Assembly (NCBI GenBank): GCA_039029135.1
Contig: JBCCGT010000005.1
Coordinates: 62,001 to 126,000 of the forward strand
Source of the DNA: JALZVT01 sp039029135
GTDB lineage: Bacteria; Pseudomonadota; Gammaproteobacteria; Pseudomonadales; Azotimanducaceae
Direction: 5' to 3'
Length of the DNA: 64,000 bases
Shown one piece after another: positions 1 through 7,962 of the stretch. The notes beneath the pieces are model-generated. The model did not search any database. It had not been told where the DNA came from and was given only the letters and a program-made list of their open reading frames with translations. The translations under genes were made by a program, and so were the position numbers. Each line of letters begins with the position of its first letter. The stretch's first letter is position 1.

Positions 1-677
1 CGATCCTTCGCGTCCAGCAGCAGCAGGCGCGCGCCGGGCTTGTGCGTCCTCAGATAGTGGGCGATCAGCGAGGCGCGCTCGTAGGGGCCCGGCGGACAGC
101 GGTAGGGGTTCTCGGGGATCGTCATGACGACCAGCCCGTCCGCGGGCATCGCGCGTAGCTGCTCGCGCAGCAGCAGGGTCTGCGCGCCCGCCTGCCAGGC
201 GTGCGGCAGCCGCTCGCTGGCGGCCCGGTCGTAGCCGGGCAGCGCCGCGTAGTCGACGTCGATGCCCGGCGAAAGCACCAGGCGGTCGTAGGTCAGACGC
301 TCGCCGTTCGCGAGCGTCACGCTGCGGCGCGCGGCGTCGACGTCGCGGGCGGCGGCGATGCGCACCTCGATGCCCAGCGCCGCGAGCGTCGCATAGCCAA
401 ACTGCTGCACCGGCAGTTCGCGCAGACCGGCGATAACCAGATTGCTGAACGGACAGGCCGTGTAGGTCGCCTCGCGCACGATCAGCGTGATGCGCGCGCT
501 TGGCAGCGCGACGCGCAGCGTGCGTGCGCAGGTGGCGCCGCCGAAGCCGCCGCCGACGATGACGATCCGCGGCCGAGCGCTGCCGGTGCTGGCGCAGCCG
601 GCGAGCCCTGCAAGCGTCGCGGCCGACGCCCCCGACACCCCCGAGGCATAGCGCAGCAGCGCGCGGCGGCCGATCAT
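1..677 (-). CDS. fccB: Flavocytochrome c sulfide dehydrogenase-type flavoprotein (partial)
   Basis: This is the N-terminal 225 residues of an FAD flavoprotein; the 3' end lies beyond the window. A twin-arginine start (RR at residues 4-5, then a hydrophobic stretch and Cys28) suggests Tat export to the periplasm. The dinucleotide-binding glycine motif GGGFGG is at residues 42-47. Family signatures of FccB follow: a CPFSN segment matching the region of the first redox cysteine in Allochromatium FccB, LPHAWQAG, and CPPGPYERASLIA. Known family members oxidise sulfide and pass electrons to a cytochrome c subunit. The ATG overlaps the TGA of the upstream cytochrome gene (ATGA), so the two are translationally coupled. 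The second redox cysteine would lie outside the window, so sulfide oxidation cannot be confirmed. The partner here may be the molybdenum hydroxylase instead of sulfide. Confidence 0.85.
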   Translation of the reverse strand, partial: MIGRRALLRYASGVSGASAATLAGLAGCASTGSARPRIVIVGGGFGGATCARTLRVALPSARITLIVREATYTACPFSNLVIAGLRELPVQQFGYATLAALGIEVRIAAARDVDAARRSVTLANGERLTYDRLVLSPGIDVDYAALPGYDRAASERLPHAWQAGAQTLLLREQLRAMPADGLVVMTIPENPYRCPPGPYERASLIAHYLRTHKPGARLLLLDAKD

Positions 678-1117
678 CGGGATGCGTTCCCCTCTTTTGA
701 CGATGCCGCGCCGCCTGTCTCTCGCGCCGCGCCGTTTGCGGCAAACACTGCGGCGATCCGCTCCAGCTCCGCGTCGCTGTAGCCCTTCGCCAGTCGATTC
801 ATCAGCGTCGCGGGCCGCTCGTCGCGCTTGAACGCGAGCAGCAGTTCGGCAAGCTCGTGGGCGTCGCGACCATCGAGCGCCGGCAGCGCGCCGGCGGCCT
901 GCGCCCCGTGGCAGCCGCGACAGCCACCGGCCAGCGCAACGGCGGCATCAGTCGCGGCTCGGGTTTGCGCCGGCTGTTCGGCCATGCGCTCGGTCTCCGA
1001 AGCCCCGGCAGGCGCAGCGGCGAGCAGCCAAACGGCGAGCAGCGCGCCGCGGCCGATCGCGGCCGCGGTGCGCGTCGGGCTTACAGTCAGACCGTACGCT
1101 GCGCCTGGCTCTGTCAC
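674..1117 (-). CDS. Periplasmic monoheme c-type cytochrome
   Basis: A 147-residue exported cytochrome. A signal peptide spans about residues 20-40 and ends AAAPAGAS. One heme attachment motif, CRGCH, is at residues 66-70, and Met106 is a plausible axial ligand. It resembles class I cytochromes that serve as FccA or as electron acceptors of IorAB-type dehydrogenases. The start is GTG overlapping the stop of the molybdopterin subunit gene (GTGA), and the stop overlaps the ATG of the flavoprotein gene. Its position between the two enzymes suggests that it takes electrons from one or both. The assignment as cytochrome is sure; the partner is inferred. Confidence 0.85.
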   Translation of the reverse strand: MTEPGAAYGLTVSPTRTAAAIGRGALLAVWLLAAAPAGASETERMAEQPAQTRAATDAAVALAGGCRGCHGAQAAGALPALDGRDAHELAELLLAFKRDERPATLMNRLAKGYSDAELERIAAVFAANGAARETGGAASSKEGNASR

Positions 1118-3315
1118 GCGATGGTGATGTCGCTCTTCGAGATCGGCACCTCGCGAATGCGCTTGCCGGTCGCGGCGAAGATCGCGTTCAGCACGGCCGG
1201 CGCGGCGACGGCAATGGTCGGCTCGCCGACGCCGCCCCAGAAGCCGCCCGAGGGCATGATCAGGGTCTCGACCTTAGGCATCTGCGCCATCTTCATGGAT
1301 GGATAGGTGTGGAAGTTGTTCTGCTCGATCGCGCCATCCTTGACGGTGCAGGCACCGCCCAGCAGCGCGGACAGGCCGTACACGAACGAGCCCTCGACCT
1401 GGGCCTGCGCCTGCTGCGGATTGACCGCGTAGCCGGGATCGGTCGCGGCGACGATGCGTTCGAGCTTCACCTTGCCGTCGGCGTCGGTCGATACCTCGGC
1501 GCAGGCCGCCACGTAGCTGCCGAACGCGTAGCAGACCGACAGTCCCAGGTGCTTCTTGTTGCGCTTGCGGCGCTTCCAGTCGGACTTGTCGGCCACGGCC
1601 TGCAGCACGGCCCGACCGTTGGGGTTGTCTTCCATCAGCGCGAGCCGAAACTTCAGCGGATCCTTGCCGGCCGCGTGGGCCAGCTCGTCCATGAAGCACT
1701 CCATGTAGATCGCGTTCGGGTTGACGTTCACGCCGCGCCAGAAGCCGGGCCGGATGTGCGTGTTGCGCATGGCGTGATCGACCAGCAGATCGGGGATCGT
1801 GTAGCTGATCTTGTGATCGCCCTGCGGTGCCAGCGCCTGAAAGGTCACCGGGTCCATGCCGTTCTGCAGCCGATTCGGCATCAGGCCGGCGATGATCGAC
1901 TGGCCGGAGATGCGCAGGTGCAGGCCCTTTAGCTTGCCCTTCTTGTCCAGCCCGGCGACGACGCGCGCCTTGGTGACGGGGTGGTAGAAGCCCTGCAGCA
2001 TGTCTTCTTCGCGCGACCACAGCAGCTTCACCGGCGTGCCGGGAAATTCCTTCGCGATCAGCACGACCTGGGTGACATAGTCCGGCGCGCCGCGGCGACC
2101 GAAGCCGCCACCCAGATGCAGCTTGTGCACGTCGCACTGCTCGAGCGGCAGTCCGGACGCGGCGGCCGCGGCGGCGTGGGCCGCCTCGCCGTTCTGGGTC
2201 GGGCACCAGACCTCGCAGAACTCCTCGGTCCAGCGCGCGGTCGCGTTCTGCGGTTCCATGGTCGCGTGGTTGAGATAGGGGTAGCTGTAGACGGCCTCGA
2301 CGACGCGGTCGGCGGACTCGATGGCACCCTGGGCGTCGCCCGACTGGTTGCCGATCAGATCGGTCTGCGCCGTCAGGCCTTCGGTCAGCCGGCGGTCGAT
2401 CTCGGCGCTGTCGAGGCCGGCGCCCTCGCCCTTGTCCCACTCGATCTTCACCGTCTTCAGCGCCTTCTGCGCGCGCCACCAGGTGTCGGCGACAACCGCG
2501 ACGGCGTTGTTGCCGACCTGCAGCACCTTCTTTACGCCCTTCGCCTTCTCGGCCTCTTTGGCGTCGAAGCTCTTCACCGTGCCGCCCATCACCGGGCAGG
2601 CGGTGATCGCGGCGTTCAGCATCCCCGGCAGCTGCACGTCGGCGCCGTAGATCTGTTTACCCGTCAGCTTGTCCAGGGTATCGAGGCGCTTTTTCGGCTG
2701 GCCGGCGATGGTCCATTCGCTGGGATCCTTCAGCGTCACCTCCAGCGGCGGGGCGAGCTTCGCGGCGTCGGCCGCCACCGCGCCGTAGGACAGGCGCTTA
2801 GCGTTTTTCTTGTTGCTGATGACGCCCTTGGTGACGCTGCAGTCGCCGGGGCTCACGCCCCAGCGCGCGGCGGCGGCCTCGACCAGCATCAGGCGCGCGG
2901 CCGCGCCGCCCTCGCGCACGTACTGGTGGCTCTCGCGGATGCCGCGACTGCCGCCCGTGGCGTAGTTTTTCCAGACGCGATCGCGAACCAGGTTCTCGCG
3001 CGGCGTGGGGTATTCGGTCGTGACGCGCTCCCAGTCGCATTCCAGCTCTTCGGCGACGAGCTGGGCGAGGCCGGTGAGTGTCCCTTGCCCCATCTCGGAG
3101 CGGGCGATGCGAATCGTGACGGTGTCGTCCGGGGCGATCACCACCCAGGCGTTGACCTCGTCCGGGGTCGCGAGTGCGGCGGCCTGGCGCGTGCCGAGCG
3201 GCAGCACGCCGACTGCGAGGCCGGCGCCGGCCGCGCCGATCATGAAGCGGCGACGGCTGAATTCGACGCCCTTTTTCCGGTTGGCTTGCTGGTTGGCTTG
3301 GATGGCTTCGCTCAT
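1114..3315 (-). CDS. iorB: Xanthine dehydrogenase-family molybdopterin-binding subunit (IorB-like)
   Basis: A 733-residue large subunit of a periplasmic molybdenum hydroxylase of the isoquinoline 1-oxidoreductase / membrane aldehyde dehydrogenase type. A twin-arginine signal RRRFMIG starts at residue 21. The molybdopterin loop LGGGFGRRG lies near residue 400, and the catalytic Glu of GVGEP is residue 698, so the active site is intact. These enzymes hydroxylate aldehydes or N-heterocycles with water and pass electrons through the [2Fe-2S] subunit to cytochrome c. The real substrate cannot be read from sequence. It overlaps the iorA-like gene upstream (ATGA) and the cytochrome gene downstream (GTGA). 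Confidence 0.88.
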   Translation of the reverse strand: MSEAIQANQQANRKKGVEFSRRRFMIGAAGAGLAVGVLPLGTRQAAALATPDEVNAWVVIAPDDTVTIRIARSEMGQGTLTGLAQLVAEELECDWERVTTEYPTPRENLVRDRVWKNYATGGSRGIRESHQYVREGGAAARLMLVEAAAARWGVSPGDCSVTKGVISNKKNAKRLSYGAVAADAAKLAPPLEVTLKDPSEWTIAGQPKKRLDTLDKLTGKQIYGADVQLPGMLNAAITACPVMGGTVKSFDAKEAEKAKGVKKVLQVGNNAVAVVADTWWRAQKALKTVKIEWDKGEGAGLDSAEIDRRLTEGLTAQTDLIGNQSGDAQGAIESADRVVEAVYSYPYLNHATMEPQNATARWTEEFCEVWCPTQNGEAAHAAAAAASGLPLEQCDVHKLHLGGGFGRRGAPDYVTQVVLIAKEFPGTPVKLLWSREEDMLQGFYHPVTKARVVAGLDKKGKLKGLHLRISGQSIIAGLMPNRLQNGMDPVTFQALAPQGDHKISYTIPDLLVDHAMRNTHIRPGFWRGVNVNPNAIYMECFMDELAHAAGKDPLKFRLALMEDNPNGRAVLQAVADKSDWKRRKRNKKHLGLSVCYAFGSYVAACAEVSTDADGKVKLERIVAATDPGYAVNPQQAQAQVEGSFVYGLSALLGGACTVKDGAIEQNNFHTYPSMKMAQMPKVETLIMPSGGFWGGVGEPTIAVAAPAVLNAIFAATGKRIREVPISKSDITIA

Positions 3316-3845
3316 AGCGTCACCTCTGTCGCCAGGCTGTCCGCGAGGGCGAGCTGGTCACCTGTCGCTGGGTCGTCCACCGCGGCCTGCGCCGCGCCGA
3401 TGGCGGCGGCGCGGTGGATGCCGGCGCGAACCCGCTGCAGGGTGCCGCAGCGGCAGATGTTGGTCATGTGGAGATCGATGTCCTGATCCGTCGGATCGGG
3501 CTTGTTCTGCAGCAGCGCGCTCGCGGCCATGATCATGCCGGCTTGGCAATAGCCGCACTGAGGCACGTCCAACTCGGCCCAGGCCTGCTGCACCGGGTGG
3601 TCGCCGTCCGCCGACAGGCCCTCGATCGTGGTGATCTTCTGGGTCGGCTGTACCGCCACCGCGGGATAGACGCAGGAGCGCACGGGCTGGCCGTCGACGT
3701 GCACGGTGCACGCGCCGCACTGGGCGATGCCGCAGCCGAACTTGGTGCCGGTCAGGCCGGCCTGTTCGCGCAGCACCCACAGCAGGGGTGTGTCCGGGTC
3801 GAACTCGAGTTCGACGTCGGCGCCGTTGATATTGAGTGTGGCCAT
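3312..3845 (-). CDS. iorA: [2Fe-2S] subunit of molybdenum hydroxylase (IorA-like)
   Basis: A 177-residue small subunit. The N-terminal ferredoxin-like domain has the plant-type cluster motif FGCGIAQCGAC followed by a distal Cys. The C-terminal helical domain has the second cluster motif pair CGYC and CRCG. No signal peptide is present; in this family the subunit is carried out by the Tat signal of the large subunit. The start at MATLNI is chosen because GGAGGA lies at 3854-3859 just upstream and the homology begins there; a further 47 in-frame upstream codons lack family similarity. First gene of a four-gene overlapping operon. A TAGAAT -10-like hexamer is at 3944-3949 on the minus strand, but I see no good -35. 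Confidence 0.9.
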   Translation of the reverse strand: MATLNINGADVELEFDPDTPLLWVLREQAGLTGTKFGCGIAQCGACTVHVDGQPVRSCVYPAVAVQPTQKITTIEGLSADGDHPVQQAWAELDVPQCGYCQAGMIMAASALLQNKPDPTDQDIDLHMTNICRCGTLQRVRAGIHRAAAIGAAQAAVDDPATGDQLALADSLATEVTL

Positions 3846-3986
3846 GGTTGGGGTCCTCCGGGCGATACGACAAGTCCATGCGCCAGGCCTCGGCGCGGCA
3901 GGCATCTGCCCTGGTCCCTCAGCGGCAGCCGTCCCGTCTGGGCATTCTAGCGCGTCTGCGTCGCGGCAGAGCCGCGGCCGAGCCAT

Positions 3987-4910
3987 TCAGGCGATCACCA
4001 CCGTCTTGCCCAGCTTGCGGTCAACCAGTTCTTTGGTGTGGTTCGCCAACTCTCGAAACAGCGCCCGCGCGGGCGAGCGGGCGCGCCAGGCGAACGCGTG
4101 CTGGCGCTGCATGCTGGCGCCGGCGACGCTGGTGACCTCGAGATAGTCGCTGCGATTGATCTCGGACAGCACATACAGCGAGGGCAGAAAGGCTACGCCC
4201 ATGCCCATCACGACCATGTGGCGCAGCGTATCCAGGCTGGTGCCCTCGTAGTCGCGCCGCGCGGCCGCGCCCAGGCGCTCGCAGAGTTCGTTGATCTGCC
4301 GGGTATACAGATGATTGTCGTCCAGGGTCAGCACCGACTCGCCGCGCAGATCGGCGCGATCGACCTGCTTTTTGCCGGCCAGGCGGTGGTCCCGCGACAC
4401 CACGAGCTGCAGCGGTTCGAGAAACAGGGGCTCGACCTCCAGGCTCGACTCGTTGATGGGCAGCGTGGACAGGATCAGGTCGTATTCGCCGCGACTGAGG
4501 CCGTCCTCCAGCTCAGCGGGCGTCGCCTCGCGGACATAAAGCTGCAGCGAGGTATAGGCGCGGTGCAGGCCCGGCAGGATATGCGGCAGCAGATAGGGCC
4601 CCAGCGTCGGTGTAACGCCGAGGCGATAGGTGCCGACGCCGTGTCCCGACAGGCGCTGGGCCGCGTCGCCCAGATCGTGCGCGTGCTCCAGCACGCGCTG
4701 CGCGTAGTCCAGCAGCTCCCGACCGGCCGGGGTCAGGGTCGTGCCGCTGCGCGAACGCTCGAACAGTGAGATTTCCAGCTCGCGCTCGAGTGCTGCGATC
4801 TGACCGGTGAGGGTCGGCTGCGTGACGTCGAGCTGGTCGGCGGCGCGGCGAAAACTGCCGCGATCCGCGATGGCCAGAAAATACTCCAGTTGGCGCAGCG
4901 TGAAGTTCAT
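3987..4910 (-). CDS. OxyR-like LysR-family regulator lacking the peroxidatic cysteine
   Basis: A 307-residue LysR-type regulator. The winged helix is at residues 1-60 (FRRAADQLDVTQPTLTGQI), followed by an effector domain that tracks OxyR closely (LGVTPTLGPYLLPHILPGLH, TSLDTLRHMV). In E. coli OxyR the peroxide-sensing Cys199 sits in EDGHCLRDQ. Here the aligned segment is DDNHLYTRQ, so the position is Leu201, while the partner cysteine is kept as Cys210. It therefore should not sense peroxide by the classical disulfide. It lies 141 bp upstream of the iorA-like gene on the same strand, and could regulate that operon or the transporter. Target and ligand are unknown. Confidence 0.85.
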   Translation of the reverse strand: MNFTLRQLEYFLAIADRGSFRRAADQLDVTQPTLTGQIAALERELEISLFERSRSGTTLTPAGRELLDYAQRVLEHAHDLGDAAQRLSGHGVGTYRLGVTPTLGPYLLPHILPGLHRAYTSLQLYVREATPAELEDGLSRGEYDLILSTLPINESSLEVEPLFLEPLQLVVSRDHRLAGKKQVDRADLRGESVLTLDDNHLYTRQINELCERLGAAARRDYEGTSLDTLRHMVVMGMGVAFLPSLYVLSEINRSDYLEVTSVAGASMQRQHAFAWRARSPARALFRELANHTKELVDRKLGKTVVIA

Positions 4911-4997
4911 GGCGCAACGCTAGCAGATTTCGTTTGACTGCCGTCGCGGCGGTCTGCGGCATGGCGCCCGCTAAGCGCGTCGTCGCGACGCGACTCG

Positions 4998-6707
4998 CTA
5001 CTGCGCCTGACTCGAGCGCCAGGCGCGATCCCGCCACCAGCAGGCCAGCGCCGTCGCGGCGACGATCGCGGCGCTCGCCGCCCAGAACGCCGCGTCGATG
5101 CCGCCGACCACGCCAAGCGGTGATAGCAGCACATACAGCCAGACGATGCCGGCAAACAGCACGATCGCGGTCGGCTGCGCGTAGCGCCAGGGCGTCAGGT
5201 CGACCAGGTCGCGCGCCTGGTACCACCAGGGCGCCGCGGGCCGCGCGCGGCCGATCAGCAGCATGATGGTCACCTCGATCGCGAACAGGATCGCGTACAG
5301 GTGAATGAAGTTGATGCCGGTGTCGAAGACGAACTGCAGCAGCCCGTAGGCAACGACGTGAAACACCACCGCGACCTTGGCCGCGAGCGGCGGCACCCGC
5401 CGCGTGAACAGCCCCACCAGCACGAGCGTGATGACGGGAATGTTGTAGAAGCCGGTGAAGATGCGAATGATCTGCCACAGCCCTTCCGGGGCGTACTGTA
5501 AGAGCGGCGCGGCGACGAACGAAAACAGCGCGATCACGACGCTGGCCCACTTCGCGACGCGGATCAGGGTCGCGTCATCCGCCGCGCGCCCGCGCCGCTG
5601 CGCCATGGGCTGGTAGACGTCCAGCACGAACAGGGTCGCCGCGCTGTTCAGCAGCGAATTGAATGAGCTGAACACCGCGCCCAGCAGCACGGCCAGAAAG
5701 AACCCCGCCAGATAGGTCGGCAACACGTTGGCGACCAGGGTGGGGTAGGCGAGGTCGATGGTCTCGAGGCCGCTGCCGTAAAGATGAAAGGCGATGATGC
5801 CCGGCAGCATCATGAAGAACGGCACCAAGAGCTTGAAGAAGCCGGACAGCAGCACGCCCTTCTGACCCTCCGCGAGATTCTGCGCGCCCAGCGTGCGCTG
5901 AATGACGTATTGGTTCGTGCCCCAATAGAACAGGTTGGCGAGGAGCATGCCGGTGAACAGGGTGCCGAAGGGCACTGGGTCCGTGCTGCTGCCGATGGCG
6001 TTGAGTTTGTGGGTGTCGGTGGTGAGCACGATCTCCAGGCCCGCCGCCGCGCTGCCGCCGCCGAGCGCCATCAGCCCAAACAGCGGCACTAAAATGCCGA
6101 CGATCATCAGCCCGATGCCGTTGATCGTGTCGGAGACCGCGACCGCTCGCAGACCGCCGAACACCGCGTACACGCCGCCGACCACGCCGATGACCAGGAT
6201 GGTGCCGAGCAGGCCGGCCTCGAAGCCGACGCCGAACAGTTCGGGTACGTCGAACAGGCGCAGCACCGCCAGCGCGCCCGAGTACAGGATCGACGGGATG
6301 GTGACGAGGCCGTAGCCGAACAGAAACAGCACGACGGTCAGCCGCCGCACGCCGGCGTCGAAGCGGTCCTCGAGAAACTGCGGCAGGGTGGCGAAGGCGC
6401 CGCCGAGATAGCGCGGCAGGAAGACGAGCGCCATGGCGATGATGGCGATGCCGGCCGTCACCTCCCAGGCCATCGCCGTCATGTTGAAGCCGTACGCGGA
6501 GCCGTTCAGCCCGATGAGCTGTTCGGCGGACAGGTTCGTCAGCAGCAGCGAGCCGGCGATGAAGGTGCCGGTCAGCCCGCGCCCGGCGAGAAAGTAGCCC
6601 TCCTTGCTGTCGACCTCGCCACGGGTCTTCAGGTAGGCGATCCATCCGACCAGCCCCATAAATGCGGCGCAGGTCGCCAGCGTGAAATAGATGTTTTCGG
6701 CTGCCAC
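4998..6707 (-). CDS. Sodium:solute symporter (SSS family, SGLT-like)
   Basis: A 569-residue inner-membrane protein with about 14 hydrophobic segments. The N-terminal part YFLAGRGLTG..NLSAEQLIGLNGSAYG matches the sugar-type branch of the SSS family (Vibrio SGLT, YidK). The start is GTG at 6707; no strong ribosome-binding site is visible. It lies 30 bp after the zinc alcohol dehydrogenase gene on the same strand, so the two are likely co-transcribed and may import and oxidise one compound. A sugar or polyol is the family-based guess; the substrate is not shown by sequence. Confidence 0.87.
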   Translation of the reverse strand: MAAENIYFTLATCAAFMGLVGWIAYLKTRGEVDSKEGYFLAGRGLTGTFIAGSLLLTNLSAEQLIGLNGSAYGFNMTAMAWEVTAGIAIIAMALVFLPRYLGGAFATLPQFLEDRFDAGVRRLTVVLFLFGYGLVTIPSILYSGALAVLRLFDVPELFGVGFEAGLLGTILVIGVVGGVYAVFGGLRAVAVSDTINGIGLMIVGILVPLFGLMALGGGSAAAGLEIVLTTDTHKLNAIGSSTDPVPFGTLFTGMLLANLFYWGTNQYVIQRTLGAQNLAEGQKGVLLSGFFKLLVPFFMMLPGIIAFHLYGSGLETIDLAYPTLVANVLPTYLAGFFLAVLLGAVFSSFNSLLNSAATLFVLDVYQPMAQRRGRAADDATLIRVAKWASVVIALFSFVAAPLLQYAPEGLWQIIRIFTGFYNIPVITLVLVGLFTRRVPPLAAKVAVVFHVVAYGLLQFVFDTGINFIHLYAILFAIEVTIMLLIGRARPAAPWWYQARDLVDLTPWRYAQPTAIVLFAGIVWLYVLLSPLGVVGGIDAAFWAASAAIVAATALACWWRDRAWRSSQAQ

Positions 6708-6737
6708 CGCGTAACCCTGGTCAATCCGCGGCGCAGC

Positions 6738-7748
6738 TTAACCCGGTTCGACGATGACTTTGCCGTGGGCGTTCGGGGTGGCGAGCTCTTCGAACGCCGC
6801 GGCGATGTTTTCCAGCGCGACCCGGTGAGTGACGAGGGCCGCGAGTTGATCGGCGCTATCTGCGACCCAGTTGAGCGTCGCGGCGAACTCTTCTTCGCTA
6901 TAGCCCAGCACAAACTGCACGTTGAGCTCTTTGTTGATGGCGCCCAGCGCGCGAACGCGATCCGTCTCTAAACAGACACCAACCACCACGACCCGGGCTC
7001 GATGTGGGGCGCGGGCGAAGATCTGATCGAGCACCCCGGGCACACCGACACACTCGAACACCACAACATCGGCGCGGCGCCGGATAGCTTCGTGGTGCCA
7101 GGCGTCCTCCGTGCTCGGATCGATCACCGCATCAGCGCCCAACTGTTCGGCCAGTCGTCTGCGCTGCGGTGAATATTCGGACACCAACACGGGTGCCACG
7201 CCCGCCCGCTTGAGCGCCAGCAGTGTTGCTAACCCGACCGGTCCCGCACCGATAACCAAAGCCGTATCGCGCGACCCCAGACGGGCCATTGCGGCCGCGT
7301 GGGCGCCGACGGCGAGCGGTTCGGTAAGCGCCGCGATGTGGGCAGGGGTTGCGCCCGGGACCGGCAGGCACAGCGCCTTCGACAACACCATGTACTCCGC
7401 GAACCCGCCGGCCGACTCGGTGGTGTAGCCGAGGCTGACGGGACGTTCGCGCGTCAGCATCGGCACCGAGGTCACCAGCGTGCCCGGCGGCAGGTCGCTG
7501 CCGCCGCCGCCCAGCACCTCGGCACAGAATTCGTGGCCCAGGATGACCGGGTCAAAGCTGGTGAGCTTGAACGCGCCGCCGACCTCGCGGCTGGTGGTCA
7601 CGAAGTCGTGGGTATGCCGGGCCGCGTGCAGGTCGGAGCCGCAAATACCGCAGGCGCGGCTGCGGACCAGGATCTCGCCGGTCTGAGGCTCGGGGACTGG
7701 CACGTCGTCGACCCAGATCCTGCCGCGCTCCATCAATGCTGCTCGCAT
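6738..7748 (-). CDS. Zinc-dependent medium-chain alcohol dehydrogenase
   Basis: A 336-residue MDR-superfamily dehydrogenase. The catalytic zinc site is readable as Cys36 in CGICGSD and His72-Glu73 in GHEF. The Rossmann glycine motif VIGAGPVG binds NAD(P). The four-cysteine structural zinc lobe found in many ADHs is absent: the corresponding segment has no cysteines. ATG is preceded by AAGGGGAT. It is transcribed divergently from the GspE-like ATPase gene across a 214-bp region containing a 15-bp tandem repeat, and it leads into the symporter gene. The alcohol oxidised is unknown. Confidence 0.85.
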   Translation of the reverse strand: MRAALMERGRIWVDDVPVPEPQTGEILVRSRACGICGSDLHAARHTHDFVTTSREVGGAFKLTSFDPVILGHEFCAEVLGGGGSDLPPGTLVTSVPMLTRERPVSLGYTTESAGGFAEYMVLSKALCLPVPGATPAHIAALTEPLAVGAHAAAMARLGSRDTALVIGAGPVGLATLLALKRAGVAPVLVSEYSPQRRRLAEQLGADAVIDPSTEDAWHHEAIRRRADVVVFECVGVPGVLDQIFARAPHRARVVVVGVCLETDRVRALGAINKELNVQFVLGYSEEEFAATLNWVADSADQLAALVTHRVALENIAAAFEELATPNAHGKVIVEPG

Positions 7749-7787
7749 GGGGATCCCCTTCTTCGCTCATCGCACCGCCAATGGCTG

Positions 7788-7847
7788 TCCGGATAGCGGC
7801 CCTCCGGATAGCGGCCCTCCGGACAGCGGCCCTCCGGACAGCGGCCA
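7788..7847. repeat. 15-bp tandem repeat, four copies
   Basis: Four head-to-tail copies of a 15-bp unit, TCCGGATAGCGGCCC. Copies 3 and 4 carry a T-to-C change in GGATAG, and copy 4 ends CCA. It lies in the divergent region between the alcohol dehydrogenase and GspE-like genes. It is open in frame with the ATPase gene (PDSGP repeat), but lies upstream of the preferred start. Confidence 0.9.
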
Positions 7848-7962
7848 TAGGTCGCACAGCCCCCGGATCGGCTCCCGCCGACGTTACTCTGAGAGCCGGT
7901 CGCTTGAAAATGCCGAAACGCTCGCTTTAACTCGTGCGCACAGATTGATTGAAGGCAGGACC

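Noticed and set aside
7788..7847. Tandem repeat as a CRISPR array
   Set aside because: The units abut without spacers and no cas gene is present.
7747..7962. N-terminal extension of the GspE-like ATPase with PDSGP repeats
   Set aside because: The residues come from the minisatellite and are unlike the family; a GTG with a good ribosome-binding site lies at 7963.
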